DNA of 64,000 nucleotides. Origin: Pseudomonas laurentiana (GTDB lineage: Bacteria; Pseudomonadota; Gammaproteobacteria; Pseudomonadales; Pseudomonadaceae). This document shows positions 55,129 through 63,677 of this stretch, in pieces; the first letter of the stretch is position 1, and each line of letters starts with the position of its first letter. A program made the position numbers and the translations under genes. Location of the stretch: NCBI RefSeq assembly GCF_014648275.1, contig NZ_BMQU01000008.1:168592-232591 (forward strand). Direction: 5' to 3'. Under the pieces are notes generated by a model. That model searched no databases. It was not told the origin of the DNA and saw only the letters and a list, made by a program, of their open reading frames with translations.

Positions 55129-56703
55129 TCAAGCCTTGACGGTGTGCGCGACAGCGTCACGCTCGAAGTGATAGCGCCCGGTGTGCAGGCTGGACGGGCC
55201 AAGGCGGGCAAACTTGATCATCAGGTACATCTCGATCACCAGCAGCAGGCTGTAGAAGGCGATCAGTGCCAACAGCGAACCCATCACATCACCCGCCGAC
55301 AGCGACGAGGTCGAAAGGTGAACCGGCAGCACTTCGGCAATCGACCACGGCTGACGACCGTGCTCGGCGACCACCCAACCGGTCTGGGCGGCAATCCATG
55401 GCAGTGGCAGGCTGCACACCGCGAACCTGAGCAACCAAGGCTTGTTCTCGGCATTACGCTTGATCGACGCCCAGGCAGCCAGCACGAACAGCACCAGCAT
55501 CAGGAAACCGGAGGCCACCATGGCGCGGAAGCTCCAGAACATGGTGAAGACGTCCGGAATGGTGTCCAGCGAGGCTTGCTTGATGTGCGCTTCGCTGGCG
55601 TCGACCACGCTCGGGGTGTACTTCTTCAGCAGCAGGCCGTAGCCGAGGTCTTTTTTCACCTCATTGAACGCGGCGATGTTGGCCTCGCTCTTGTCGCCAT
55701 GACGCAGCTTCTCCAGCAGGCCATAGGCGATCATGCCGTTACGAATGCGCACTTCATGGTGAGCGATCAGGTCCTTGATACCCATGACCTGCTTGTCCAC
55801 CGAGCGCGTTGCGATGATGCCCATCACATACGGGATCTTCACCGCATAGTCGGTACGTTGCTGCTCCTGGTTCGGCAGACCAAACAGGGTGAACGCGGCG
55901 GGCGCCGGTTCGGTTTCCCATTCGGCTTCAATCGCCGCCAGCTTGGTCGTTTGTACGTCACCAATCTCGTAGCCGGATTCATCACCCAGCAGGATCACCG
56001 AAATGGTCGAGGCCAGGCCGAACACCGCGGCAATCGCAAACGAACGACGGGCAAACGCCAGGTCGCGTTTCTTCAGCAGGTAGTAGCTGGAGATCGCCAG
56101 CACAAACACGGCACCCGTCACGTAACCGGCAGAGACGGTGTGAACGAACTTCACCTGCGCGACCGGGTTGAACAGCAGCGCGCCGAAATTGGTCAGCTCC
56201 ATGCGCATGGTTTCAAAGTTGAACTCGGCACCCACCGGGTTCTGCATCCAGCCGTTGGCGATCAGGATCCACAGCGCCGACATGTTCGAGCCAATCGCCA
56301 CCAGCCAGGTCACCGCCAAGTGCTGCACGCGGCTCAGGCGGTCCCAGCCAAAGAAGAACAGGCCGATGAAAGTCGACTCAAGAAAGAACGCCATCATCCC
56401 TTCAATGGCCAGCGGCGCACCAAAGATGTCGCCCACGTAGTGGCTGTAGTAGGCCCAGTTGGTGCCGAACTGGAACTCCATCGTCAGCCCGGTGGTTACC
56501 CCCAGGGCAAAGTTGATCCCGAACAACTTGCCCCAGAACTTGACCATGTCCTTGTACACCTGCTTGCCGGTCATCACATAGACCGACTCCATGATGGCCA
56601 GCAGAAACGCCAGCCCCAGGGTCAAGGGCACAAACAAAAAGTGGTACATCGCGGTGACTGCAAATTGCAGGCGCGACAGATCGACTACGGATTCCGAGAT
56701 CAT
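55129..56703 (-). CDS. cydA: Cytochrome bd ubiquinol oxidase subunit I
   Basis: This 524-aa subunit carries haems b558, b595 and d. His near residue 20 is in [19 protein letters not shown], the [20 protein letters not shown] block holds key Glu residues, and [17 protein letters not shown] precedes the quinol loop. The Q-loop is long (about residues 255-390, with [24 protein letters not shown]), the canonical E. coli bd-I type rather than the short-loop CioA type usual in Pseudomonas. Its start overlaps the cydP stop by 4 bp. Confidence 0.97.
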   Translation of the reverse strand: MISESVVDLSRLQFAVTAMYHFLFVPLTLGLAFLLAIMESVYVMTGKQVYKDMVKFWGKLFGINFALGVTTGLTMEFQFGTNWAYYSHYVGDIFGAPLAIEGMMAFFLESTFIGLFFFGWDRLSRVQHLAVTWLVAIGSNMSALWILIANGWMQNPVGAEFNFETMRMELTNFGALLFNPVAQVKFVHTVSAGYVTGAVFVLAISSYYLLKKRDLAFARRSFAIAAVFGLASTISVILLGDESGYEIGDVQTTKLAAIEAEWETEPAPAAFTLFGLPNQEQQRTDYAVKIPYVMGIIATRSVDKQVMGIKDLIAHHEVRIRNGMIAYGLLEKLRHGDKSEANIAAFNEVKKDLGYGLLLKKYTPSVVDASEAHIKQASLDTIPDVFTMFWSFRAMVASGFLMLVLFVLAAWASIKRNAENKPWLLRFAVCSLPLPWIAAQTGWVVAEHGRQPWSIAEVLPVHLSTSSLSAGDVMGSLLALIAFYSLLLVIEMYLMIKFARLGPSSLHTGRYHFERDAVAHTVKA

Positions 56704-56909
56704 CTCGGTTTCTCCTCGGTGAGTTGCGAAGGGGGTGGCGTGCCGAATAGGTGGGCGTCGAAGCGCGCACTGCCGTTTACCGGCACCGTTGGTTCACTGA
56801 ACCAGATGGCTTTTATGCTGAAGAGGATGACCAGCTTGACCACGAGGATGATGCCGATTTCCCGTACCAGCGGGATTCGCCATGGGGACTTGGGGGCATC
56901 GTTGGGCAC
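56700..56909 (-). CDS. cydP: Cytochrome oxidase putative small subunit CydP
   Basis: This 69-aa protein has one TM helix ([25 protein letters not shown]) followed by a short soluble tail with FDAHLFG, the CydP pattern found just upstream of cydAB in some gammaproteobacteria. The start is GTG 56909. It is translationally coupled to cydA by a 4-bp overlap and is the first gene of the cydP-A-B-X-ybgE operon. Confidence 0.85.
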   Translation of the reverse strand: MPNDAPKSPWRIPLVREIGIILVVKLVILFSIKAIWFSEPTVPVNGSARFDAHLFGTPPPSQLTEEKPR

Positions 56910-57044
56910 GCTGTGACTCCGAGGTCGATCAGGCGGGCATTGCGACGACGGTCATGGGGTAAACCTGGCGCCATCCAGCAACGTCTGCTGAGGAGTTTGG
57001 CGAGTGTTCCGGGGCTCAGAACACTCATGGCGCAATGCTACGTG

Positions 57045-57060
57045 ATACCCGTGGGGGTAT
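57045..57060 (-). promoter_or_regulatory. CsoR/CstR-like operator at the cyd promoter
   Basis: ATACCC-GTGG-GGGTAT is a perfect 6-bp-arm inverted repeat of the TACCC-N4-GGGTA kind bound by CsoR/CstR repressors. On the minus strand it overlaps a -10-like TATCAC (57047-57042), so binding would block the promoter. The CsoR-family gene at 53227 is the obvious candidate ligand. Confidence 0.6.
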
Positions 57061-57074
57061 GTAAGGCGCGACCA

Positions 57075-57088
57075 TTGACGCAAGTCAA
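57075..57088 (-). promoter_or_regulatory. ANR/FNR-like box upstream of the cyd operon
   Basis: TTGAC-GCAA-GTCAA is a perfect palindrome matching TTGAT-N4-ATCAA at 8 of 10. Its centre lies 29 bp upstream of the CsoR-like operator and about 41-46 bp before the predicted start of transcription, the classical activator position. Confidence 0.65.
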
Positions 57089-57140
57089 GGCCACGCCAAG
57101 TAGTGCCCAGCCCGGGCAAAAAACACAGATTGTCCGGCCA

Positions 57141-58346
57141 CTACTGCGCGCGCAGGCCTGCCACCGGCTTGCGCCCACCATGGATCAGCAGATGAACCAC
57201 CAGGCCCGCAACCAGCCCCCAGAACGCGCCACCGACACCCAGCAAGGTGACATTGGCTGCCGTGGCCAAGAAGGTGATGAGGGCCGTCTCGCGGGTGCGG
57301 GCATCCACCATGGCATTGGCCAGGCTGCCGCCAATCGCACCTAGCAAGGCCAAGCCCGCCAGCGTGGTGACGAAGGTTCGCGGCAACACCATGAACAACG
57401 TTGCCAAGGTGACGCCGAAGACACCGACCATGACATACAGCGCGCCGCACACCAGCCCGGCGATGTAGCGCTTGGACGAGTCCTCATGGGCATCCTTGCC
57501 CGTGCAGATGGCCGCCGTGATCGCTGCCACATTGAACGCGTGGGCACCGAACGGCGCCATCAGAAGCGAGCCCAGGCCCGTGACGGTAAGGATCGGGTTG
57601 GCGCTGGTCTTGAAACCGTCATTGCGCAGCACCAGCATGCCCGGCATGTACTGCCCGGTCAGGGTAATGACGAACAGCGGCAGCGCCACCCCCAGCAGCG
57701 AGCCCAACGAGAACTGCGGCAACTCAAACACCGGTGCGGCCAGGCTCAACTGCAGTTGCTGCACGTCGATCCTGTCCTGAGCGATGAGCAGGGCCAGGCC
57801 GATCAGCAGAATGCCGACCACGGCAAAGCGAGAGGTGAAGCGGCGCAGCACGGCGTAGGCCAGCACCAGCACAATCACCAACAGCGGGTCGGCGCTGGCG
57901 CCGCCAAACGCATTCACGCCAAATTGCAGCAGGATACCCGCAAGCAGGCCTGCGGCAATGCCGCTCGGAATCCAGCGAACCAGTCGTTCAAACGCCCCGG
58001 ACACGCCCAGCACGATAAAGCCGATTGCCGACAGCATGTAGGCGCCGATCACCTCGCCATACGGCGTGAACGGCATCACCGTCGCCAGAAAGGCCACACC
58101 CGGTGTAGACCAGGCGGTAATGATCGGTTCGCGGTAGCGGTAGCTCAGCCAGGCGCCGGTCACGCCGACACCGATACTCACCGACCACACCCAGGACGCC
58201 GTTTGCGCCGCGCTGAGCTGGGCCAGTTGCGCCGCCTGAAACACCAGCACGAACGTGCCGCCATAGTTCACGATGACTGAAATCAGTGCCGCAATGCTGG
58301 GGGATACAAGGTCGCTTGCGCGCAGGCCGGTTGTTGATCGAATCAC
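57141..58346 (-). CDS. benE: BenE-family benzoate/aromatic acid:proton symporter-like transporter
   Basis: This 401-aa inner-membrane protein has about 11-12 TM helices and BenE-family blocks (SVIVNYGGTFVLVFQAAQLAQLS, YREPIITAWSTPGVAFLAT, NDGFKTSANPILTVTGLGSLLMAPFGAHAFNVAAI and AICTGKDAH). The fold is shared with the nucleobase-transporter superfamily. No ben catabolic genes adjoin it, so benzoate is only the family default. The start is GTG 58346 with AGGAAGGA upstream. It follows a MocR regulator gene in the same direction, which probably controls it. Confidence 0.88.
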   Translation of the reverse strand: MIRSTTGLRASDLVSPSIAALISVIVNYGGTFVLVFQAAQLAQLSAAQTASWVWSVSIGVGVTGAWLSYRYREPIITAWSTPGVAFLATVMPFTPYGEVIGAYMLSAIGFIVLGVSGAFERLVRWIPSGIAAGLLAGILLQFGVNAFGGASADPLLVIVLVLAYAVLRRFTSRFAVVGILLIGLALLIAQDRIDVQQLQLSLAAPVFELPQFSLGSLLGVALPLFVITLTGQYMPGMLVLRNDGFKTSANPILTVTGLGSLLMAPFGAHAFNVAAITAAICTGKDAHEDSSKRYIAGLVCGALYVMVGVFGVTLATLFMVLPRTFVTTLAGLALLGAIGGSLANAMVDARTRETALITFLATAANVTLLGVGGAFWGLVAGLVVHLLIHGGRKPVAGLRAQ

Positions 58347-58397
58347 GCGGGGGTTCCTTCCTGATGGGCTGACAACAGCAGGGAGGTACGTGTCGCA

Positions 58398-58418
58398 CTC
58401 CCCGCCGAGTGAGGGGAG
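58398..58418 (-). terminator. Hairpin in the MocR-benE gap
   Basis: CTCCCC/GGGGAG (58398-58403 / 58413-58418) lies 52 bp upstream of benE, after the MocR gene. It could separate the two transcripts. No clear T-tract follows. Confidence 0.4.
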
Positions 58419-58506
58419 GAGCGTAGCGCCTGGCTGGTGGGCCCGATCAGTCCAGTTAGCCCACGGCAACCAGACCACATCAGGCCTGCGGCAGGGCGGT
58501 AAACGG

Positions 58507-59997
58507 CTAGGTGATGGCCTTGACCAACCGTTGTATCGCCGTCTCGATTTCATGCGGGGTCAGCGCGGCAAACCCCAGCAGCCAGCCGCCGACCGCTGGC
58601 GGCGTGGCATACAGCCGGCTCAGCCCGGGCAACAAAATGCCGGCCCTGGCCGCTTGCCGAATGGTCTCCGGTTCCGACCACCCCTCGGCCAGCACACACG
58701 GCATGTTCAAGCCGCCCGGTGGCAGGCGCGCCGTGACGATCGGCGAGAGGTGGCGCTCCACCGCATGGGCCATTGCTTCACGGCGTACCGCATAGATCTT
58801 GCGCATGGCGCGAATGTGCGCGCCAAAGTGCCCGTCCTCGATAAAGCGCGCCAAGGTCAACTGCGCCAGTTGCGGGGTATGGCCGTCGAGGATGCTGCGG
58901 GCGTAGCTCATGGGTTTCACCAGTTCCTGCGGCAGCACCATGTAGCCCATGCGCAAACCGGGGAACAGTGACTTGCTGAACGTGCCCAGGTAGATCGTCC
59001 GATTGTACTTATCCACACCCTGCACGCAGGCCGTCGGCAAGCCCTCGTAATGGAACTGGCTGTCGTAATCATCTTCGATGATCCAGCCTTGGCGCTCGGC
59101 CGCCCAGGTCGTCAGTTCCAGACGCCGCTCCAGTGCCAGCGTGGCGCCGGTGGGGTACTGGTGCGACGGCGTCACATACAGGGTGCTGGCGCCGCTGGTG
59201 TCGGCGTACAGCTTGTCAGTGCGCAGGCCTTTTTCATCCACCGGCACCGGCACAATCTTCAACTGTGCCAACTCAAAGGCCTTGCGTGCGCCGAAGTAGC
59301 CGGGGTCTTCCATGAGGATGGGTTTACCGGCATCGACCAACACCTGCGCACACAAGAACAGGGCTTGCCGGGTGCTGCTCAACACCAGCACCTGGTCTGC
59401 CGTCACCTTGGCCCCGCGTTCCAGATTCAAGTAACGGGCGATGGCCTGGCGCAGCGGCTCGGCCCCTTGTGGGTCGCCATGCAACAAGGCGCTGGGGCGA
59501 TAGTCCTTCAAGGCCTGGCGCTGCAGGCGCTCCCAGATGTTCATCGGGAAGGTACGGGTTTCCGGCAGCCCGGTCGCGAATGCCTTGACCTCCTGCTGAT
59601 CGGCGACGCCGCCGCTGGCCAGAATGTCTGCCCCGCGCGCACTGAGCGCCACTGCGCCCTCCGCACGGGGCGGCAACCCGGCAAGGTTCGCCTTGCGCGT
59701 GCGGGTGCCGCGCAAACTGGGCCCGATCTTCTCGGAGACAAAACTGCCAGAGCCTTCACGGCGAAGGATATAGCCGTCCAACTGCAACTGAACGTAGGCC
59801 ATCTCGACCGTATCACGCGAGACACCCAACGACTGTGCGAGCGTGCGCGTGGCCGGCAAGCGCGAACCGGGTGCCAGCACACCGTCCAGAATCAACTGGC
59901 GCAGTGCACGCTGCACGCGTACACGCAGTTCCAGGGGCGCCAACTTTGGGTCGGCAATGCGGATCTTGAGCGTATCCAGCTCGAAATTGTGGGTCAT
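58507..59997 (-). CDS. MocR/PdxR-family GntR-aminotransferase regulator
   Basis: This 496-aa regulator has an N-terminal GntR winged helix (LRQLILDGVLAPGSRLPATRTLAQSLGVSRDTVEMAY, about residues 30-70), a linker, and a fold-type I aminotransferase domain. The aminotransferase domain has VLVLSSTRQALFL, MEDPGYFGARKAF, the Asp/Tyr of IIEDDYDSQFHYEG and the PLP Lys in YLGTFSKSLFPGLRMGY (about residue 325). Such proteins sense PLP or amino acids. Neighbours are a BenE-like transporter and a GNAT gene rather than pdxST. The ATG at 59997 gives MTHNFELDTLKI. Confidence 0.9.
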   Translation of the reverse strand: MTHNFELDTLKIRIADPKLAPLELRVRVQRALRQLILDGVLAPGSRLPATRTLAQSLGVSRDTVEMAYVQLQLDGYILRREGSGSFVSEKIGPSLRGTRTRKANLAGLPPRAEGAVALSARGADILASGGVADQQEVKAFATGLPETRTFPMNIWERLQRQALKDYRPSALLHGDPQGAEPLRQAIARYLNLERGAKVTADQVLVLSSTRQALFLCAQVLVDAGKPILMEDPGYFGARKAFELAQLKIVPVPVDEKGLRTDKLYADTSGASTLYVTPSHQYPTGATLALERRLELTTWAAERQGWIIEDDYDSQFHYEGLPTACVQGVDKYNRTIYLGTFSKSLFPGLRMGYMVLPQELVKPMSYARSILDGHTPQLAQLTLARFIEDGHFGAHIRAMRKIYAVRREAMAHAVERHLSPIVTARLPPGGLNMPCVLAEGWSEPETIRQAARAGILLPGLSRLYATPPAVGGWLLGFAALTPHEIETAIQRLVKAIT

Positions 59998-60104
59998 GTG
60001 GTCCGTCAACCGCGCAACGCTATTCCTTGATGAGCTGGCCATCTTGGTGCGAGCGCACGGCGATGTCCATGACGAACACCGCCGTGCCGTGTTGGCCCTA
60101 AGCG

Positions 60105-60563
60105 TTACAGCGCCATGCGGTACTCAATAAAGCCGGAGTTCTCGGCTACCCAGTTGTACAACTTCTGCGCCCGCTTGTTGGTGTTGTGAGTGTGCCAATA
60201 CAACCGCGCACACTGCTGTTGCCGGGCAAAGTGCTGCACCCACTCGATCAACAGCTTACCGGTACCGCCACCCCGAATCGTCGGGGCCACGTACAAGTCT
60301 TCGAGGTAGCAGAAGTTATCCACCGACCAGGTTGAACGGTGCAACACCGCGTTCACAAAACCGACCAGCTCATCACCCTGCACCGCAACGGCCGAATACA
60401 CCGGCTCGTTCGGGTCGAGCATGCGCTGGAAGGCCGTGCGCGTGGTTTCTTCGCTCAACGCCACCTCATAGAAATCCTGATAGGCCAGCCATAGCGGCAA
60501 CCACTGTTCATAGTCGCTGCTTTGCACTGCACGTACGCTTACTGCGGTTTGCTCATTAGCCAT
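60105..60563 (-). CDS. GNAT-family N-acetyltransferase
   Basis: This 152-aa acetyltransferase has the acetyl-CoA loop in LEDLYVAPTIRGGGTGKLLIEWV (about residue 90) and the C-terminal WHTHNTNKRAQKLYNWVAENSGFIEY. The start MANEQTAV has AGGTG nearby. A GTG three codons earlier is possible. It lies about 100 bp upstream of the MocR gene on the same strand, so MocR-regulated metabolism of a small amine is a possible context. Confidence 0.88.
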   Translation of the reverse strand: MANEQTAVSVRAVQSSDYEQWLPLWLAYQDFYEVALSEETTRTAFQRMLDPNEPVYSAVAVQGDELVGFVNAVLHRSTWSVDNFCYLEDLYVAPTIRGGGTGKLLIEWVQHFARQQQCARLYWHTHNTNKRAQKLYNWVAENSGFIEYRMAL

Positions 60564-60701
60564 TGCACTCACCTGCTACACATCAAGGTTGAACCGGGAA
60601 GACGTGCAGGGTAGAGCCTTCAACGGCTGCCAAACCGACCACTTTACAGCGCCCGGGCAGGCCAATTACCACCCCTCGGCAACGCCTGCCCGAAGCCCGC
60701 C

Positions 60702-60977
60702 TCACTCCACCCCATGCTCCGCCAGCGCCTGGCTTACATCGTCCGTCAGCGCCTTCGCCATCTCCCCCAAATACCACGCCGACCACGCCGCCTGCGCAGA
60801 ACCCTCGCCCATGGCGATATCCAGCGCCAGCGTGTTGGCGCACTTCAGCAGGTTCGAGGCGTATTCAAGGGCGAGGGAAATGGGGATATCCGGATTGACG
60901 CGGAAGAGGTGGTCATCCTGGCCGTAGCGGCCGAAGGTGGTGGTGCCGGTGGTTTTCAGGTTTTTGAAGTTGGGCAT
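60702..60977 (-). CDS. DUF3077-family protein
   Basis: This 91-aa protein has the Pseudomonas-restricted DUF3077 pattern: TTFGRYGQDDHLFRVNPDIPISLALEYASNLL, then a helical ALDIAMGEGSAQAAWSAWYLGEMAKALTDDV. Family function is unknown. Copies are often numerous and scattered in Pseudomonas genomes. The ATG at 60977 has GGAAAG upstream. Confidence 0.85.
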   Translation of the reverse strand: MPNFKNLKTTGTTTFGRYGQDDHLFRVNPDIPISLALEYASNLLKCANTLALDIAMGEGSAQAAWSAWYLGEMAKALTDDVSQALAEHGVE

Positions 60978-61240
60978 GAGAGGCTTTCCATGTAATGCGG
61001 TATCACGGACACATCACAGCGCCCGCAACCGGATAGTGGGTTACGCCTATTTTTCTCAAGCCGCCAAGCTTGGATCGCTGACATGCAGCGATGTGGGGCA
61101 GGGTAGCGTGGTGGTGTAGATCGGACAAGAGAGGCTTGGTGATTCGGGGGATGGAGTGAATGGCGATTCGATTTGCGGGGTATGGGGGACTTTTTTCTGC
61201 TGTCGGTAGTAGATTTTTTGATGTTCTATTTGGGGTAGAA

Positions 61241-61277
61241 GCCCTTCGTGGTGGACTGCTTTCGGCCAGTAGCGGAC
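61241..61277 (+). repeat. Degenerate direct repeat, copy A
   Basis: This 37-bp element begins GCCCTTCGTG and contains GACTGCTT and GCCAG blocks. It is 29 of 37 identical to copy B at 63444-63480 in the same orientation. The pair flanks the ATPase gene. Confidence 0.6.
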
Positions 61278-61300
61278 ATCGAAAGGACGCTTACGCTCAC

Positions 61301-61345
61301 CCGTGACCCTGCCAGAGCAGCGAAGCTACAAAGGCAGGGTCACGG
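61301..61345. repeat. 13-bp perfect inverted repeat, hairpin
   Basis: CCGTGACCCTGCC (61301-61313) and GGCAGGGTCACGG (61333-61345) enclose a 19-nt loop. It starts 32 bp past the stop of the leftward ATPase gene. It may be its terminator, although no T-tract follows. Confidence 0.6.
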
Positions 61346-61377
61346 ATGAATTTAGACTCGCTGACCGCCGCAGACGG

Positions 61378-62991
61378 CTATGCGATAAGATCGGCTGGAA
61401 AAACCCCAAGCAAGGTTCGGACACGATTTACCGCTTCCAAATCGCGCACCAAGAGGTTACGAACAGCTGCCTCATACTGGGTACGATTCGTGAAGTTTAG
61501 CGCTTTAGCAATAGCATCGAGCGCGGAGGACTCTCGAATTGGATACCTTTGCAAAACACCGACAAAATCGGATGTATTGATCAATGACTCAATCCGTTCT
61601 GCCTCATCTTGAGCACACTTGCCGAAGTCGATTTCAGCGATACGTTTACCTCCCGCTGCTACCTCACCCTTCTTGGGAAGAAGTGAGAAGACTTCGGCGC
61701 GCGCCGATTTCTCCGCGATCCGAGCACTAAGATGCTTGGCGCTATCACGAATCGCCTTGATGGCATCGATATTTGCTTTAGCGAGTTTTTCCGTCAAATC
61801 GCCGCCTACTACCGTAGCAAGCTTCTCACCTGCCAGCTTCTGCACCTCGGGATGATAGTAGATGGATTCAACCGAATAAACGTTGAGCGCAATTACACCT
61901 TTGCTTTTTAAGTCTGCGATCCGCTCAGGTTCGGAAGTATCGTTGTCTACCAGACCGAACGGCTTCACCCAGTGAAGTTCAGTTGCTCCTTTGATACCAA
62001 CGACTGCATTCTCGACCTCACGGCAGCTGGCCTTCGCTACAATCGACGCATTCGGAAACAGAAGGCTGTAAAGCGGCTTATCAAGACTATGCTCAGCGCC
62101 CTCGACAAACACGATTTTACGACGTTCGCCCAAGATGGTTTGTTTTAGGTCATCATCAATCTCTGTGCTGCTCTCCAGCAAATCGATATCGTAAGACTTC
62201 ACCCCTTCACCCTCGTATATACAGGCGCGCGTCAGCAAGACCTTTGAACCCGGGTTGTCCACTGGAAGTAATGGCTCATGCGTGGATACGATGAAAGCGC
62301 AGTCTGGTCTTTCCTTCAGCAGAAGCGAGAGAAGCGGGGATACAATAGAACGGTGTAGGTGCCGCTCGGGCTCATCTATTAGGAGAAGTGTTCCTGCGGG
62401 CACGGTGAGCACGTTGGCGGCAATTAGGATCGCGTTTCGCTCTCCGTCGGAAAGTCTGGCGATGCTGTAGAGCTTGCTGCCGCTCCGGGATGCCATAATT
62501 TCGTCGTTTGCTTGGACGGATACGATTATGTCGAGATTGGCGAGCCGCAGTAGGCGGTTCAAGGTCAAGAACGCACCATCTTTGGCGGAAAGCTTGTCGA
62601 CTTCGTCTACTTTTTTGGCGTCAACGGCCCGGGTGATCTCGCGGGCGCGCACGTTCTCAGAATTGATTAAATCGTAGATCGCCATCTGAGCGCGCTGCTC
62701 CGAGTAGTCATCCTTCCAACGCGCGTCAACCTGCCGATCGTAATGGAATAAACCCTGCTCATATTCTGCGCGCTGTCTGCCAGTGAACTCGGGTGATCCA
62801 GATCGAAACCAAGTCTGGCGGTGGGCAGTGATGCGCCGCGTCTTGTCGCTGCTAGCCGATGCAAACAACTGCATTAGGGTCGATTTTCCAGTGCCATTCG
62901 CACCAAGGACAAATAGCATCTGTCCAGTGTTTACCGTCAGCTTTAGAGTGCCTGTCGGCAAATCAGTAGGGATCGAGAACGAGAACGACAT
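61378..62991 (-). CDS. AAA (ABC-like) ATPase fused to a TOPRIM/DUF4435-like domain, candidate defence gene
   Basis: This 537-aa protein has an N-terminal SMC/ABC-type ATPase: Walker A GANGTGKST (30-38), signature LSDGERNA (180-187), Walker B LLLIDEPE (202-209) and H-loop STHEP (236-240). A TOPRIM-like domain follows, with Glu297 in VFVEGAE and the DxD at 349-351 in FGLVDNDTSE. This order is that of OLD nucleases and of AriA-AriB (PARIS) fused into one chain. It lies in an AT-richer segment with weak translation signals (GGAT) and no partner gene. Defence function is inferred. Confidence 0.75.
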   Translation of the reverse strand: MSFSFSIPTDLPTGTLKLTVNTGQMLFVLGANGTGKSTLMQLFASASSDKTRRITAHRQTWFRSGSPEFTGRQRAEYEQGLFHYDRQVDARWKDDYSEQRAQMAIYDLINSENVRAREITRAVDAKKVDEVDKLSAKDGAFLTLNRLLRLANLDIIVSVQANDEIMASRSGSKLYSIARLSDGERNAILIAANVLTVPAGTLLLIDEPERHLHRSIVSPLLSLLLKERPDCAFIVSTHEPLLPVDNPGSKVLLTRACIYEGEGVKSYDIDLLESSTEIDDDLKQTILGERRKIVFVEGAEHSLDKPLYSLLFPNASIVAKASCREVENAVVGIKGATELHWVKPFGLVDNDTSEPERIADLKSKGVIALNVYSVESIYYHPEVQKLAGEKLATVVGGDLTEKLAKANIDAIKAIRDSAKHLSARIAEKSARAEVFSLLPKKGEVAAGGKRIAEIDFGKCAQDEAERIESLINTSDFVGVLQRYPIRESSALDAIAKALNFTNRTQYEAAVRNLLVRDLEAVNRVRTLLGVFPADLIA

Positions 62992-63443
62992 GTTAGTTAT
63001 CCGTGATCATTCGAGGGTGCCCGTCTATGAAGCTGTCCTCGTGAACTGCGATTCGACGGCCCCCTGTGTCCGTTTAGACGACTATCCAGGTCAACCCGTG
63101 TGGAGTGCTGCCCCCATGATGCGGCTTGATCGTAGAGCGGTTGGGTCTGGACAACAAGACTGCCTGCATTCGGAGCCAGCCGACGGGTGACAAGTTAATT
63201 GGTTCATTCTGATACTGGCCGCGGAGGTATGCTTTGGATCCAGGCTGTGTGAAAGCGTTTTAGAGTACGTTCGGTATGCAGAGCCGGAACGAAAACGCGC
63301 TCCAACGTAAATTTTAGGTCTGCTGACTAACCAAGCGCTGGAAGATTTTACGTAGCAGCGCAGACTGCAAAACGATTCGTGCGTTTTCACAAAGCCTCGG
63401 TCGGAAGCGGCCTTTCACCATCGGCAGAAAACGACCCAGAGCT

Positions 63444-63480
63444 GCCCTTCGTGAGAGACTGCTTCCAGCCAGAAGTGGTC
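63444..63480 (+). repeat. Degenerate direct repeat, copy B
   Basis: Second copy of the 37-bp element, same orientation as copy A and 2.2 kb away on the other side of the ATPase gene. The sequence around it (63398-63480) also looks like a Pseudomonas island-associated intergenic repeat. Confidence 0.6.
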
Positions 63481-63651
63481 ACCGTAAGCGCATCAGTCGT
63501 GACAGCCAAGCGCCGCAGCTTGGCTCTGTTCGGCGACGAACGTTTGTTCCGCGCACCGGAATTGCTCTAGCAACCGCCATGAGCGGCCGAGTCAGCGGCG
63601 CGGTTTTGGTAGATACATGAACTGAACGTGTTTACCGAATCGTGTGTCGAT

Positions 63652-63677
63652 CGCCGGCAACCTACTGGTTGCCGGCG
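63652..63677. terminator. 11-bp perfect hairpin
   Basis: CGCCGGCAACC/GGTTGCCGGCG with a 4-nt loop. It is GC-rich and compact. No T-tract follows on either strand. Confidence 0.5.

Larger units (their letters stand above)
60978..61377. other. 400-bp non-coding segment at the start of the atypical region
   Basis: No supportable gene. It contains repeat copy A (61241-61277) and the 13-bp inverted repeat at 61301-61345. Base use becomes more AT-rich here than in the genes to the left. Confidence 0.6.

Noticed and set aside
54267-55139. 290-codon open frame on the plus strand
   Set aside because: It is antisense to cydB with Gln/Arg/His-biased composition.
55117-56916. 599-codon open frame on the plus strand
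   Set aside because: It lies wholly antisense to cydA and cydP, whose motifs are unambiguous. Its product is Gln/His/Arg-rich, the usual mirror of a high-GC gene.
57021-57100. Cyd control region as REP element
   Set aside because: The inverted repeats here have FNR-like and TACCC/GGGTA half-sites and sit at promoter distances, not the GGCAAGCCTG core.
61301-61345. attC-like integron site
   Set aside because: The inverted repeat lacks the RYYYAAC/GTTRRRY core sites, and no integrase or cassette array is seen.
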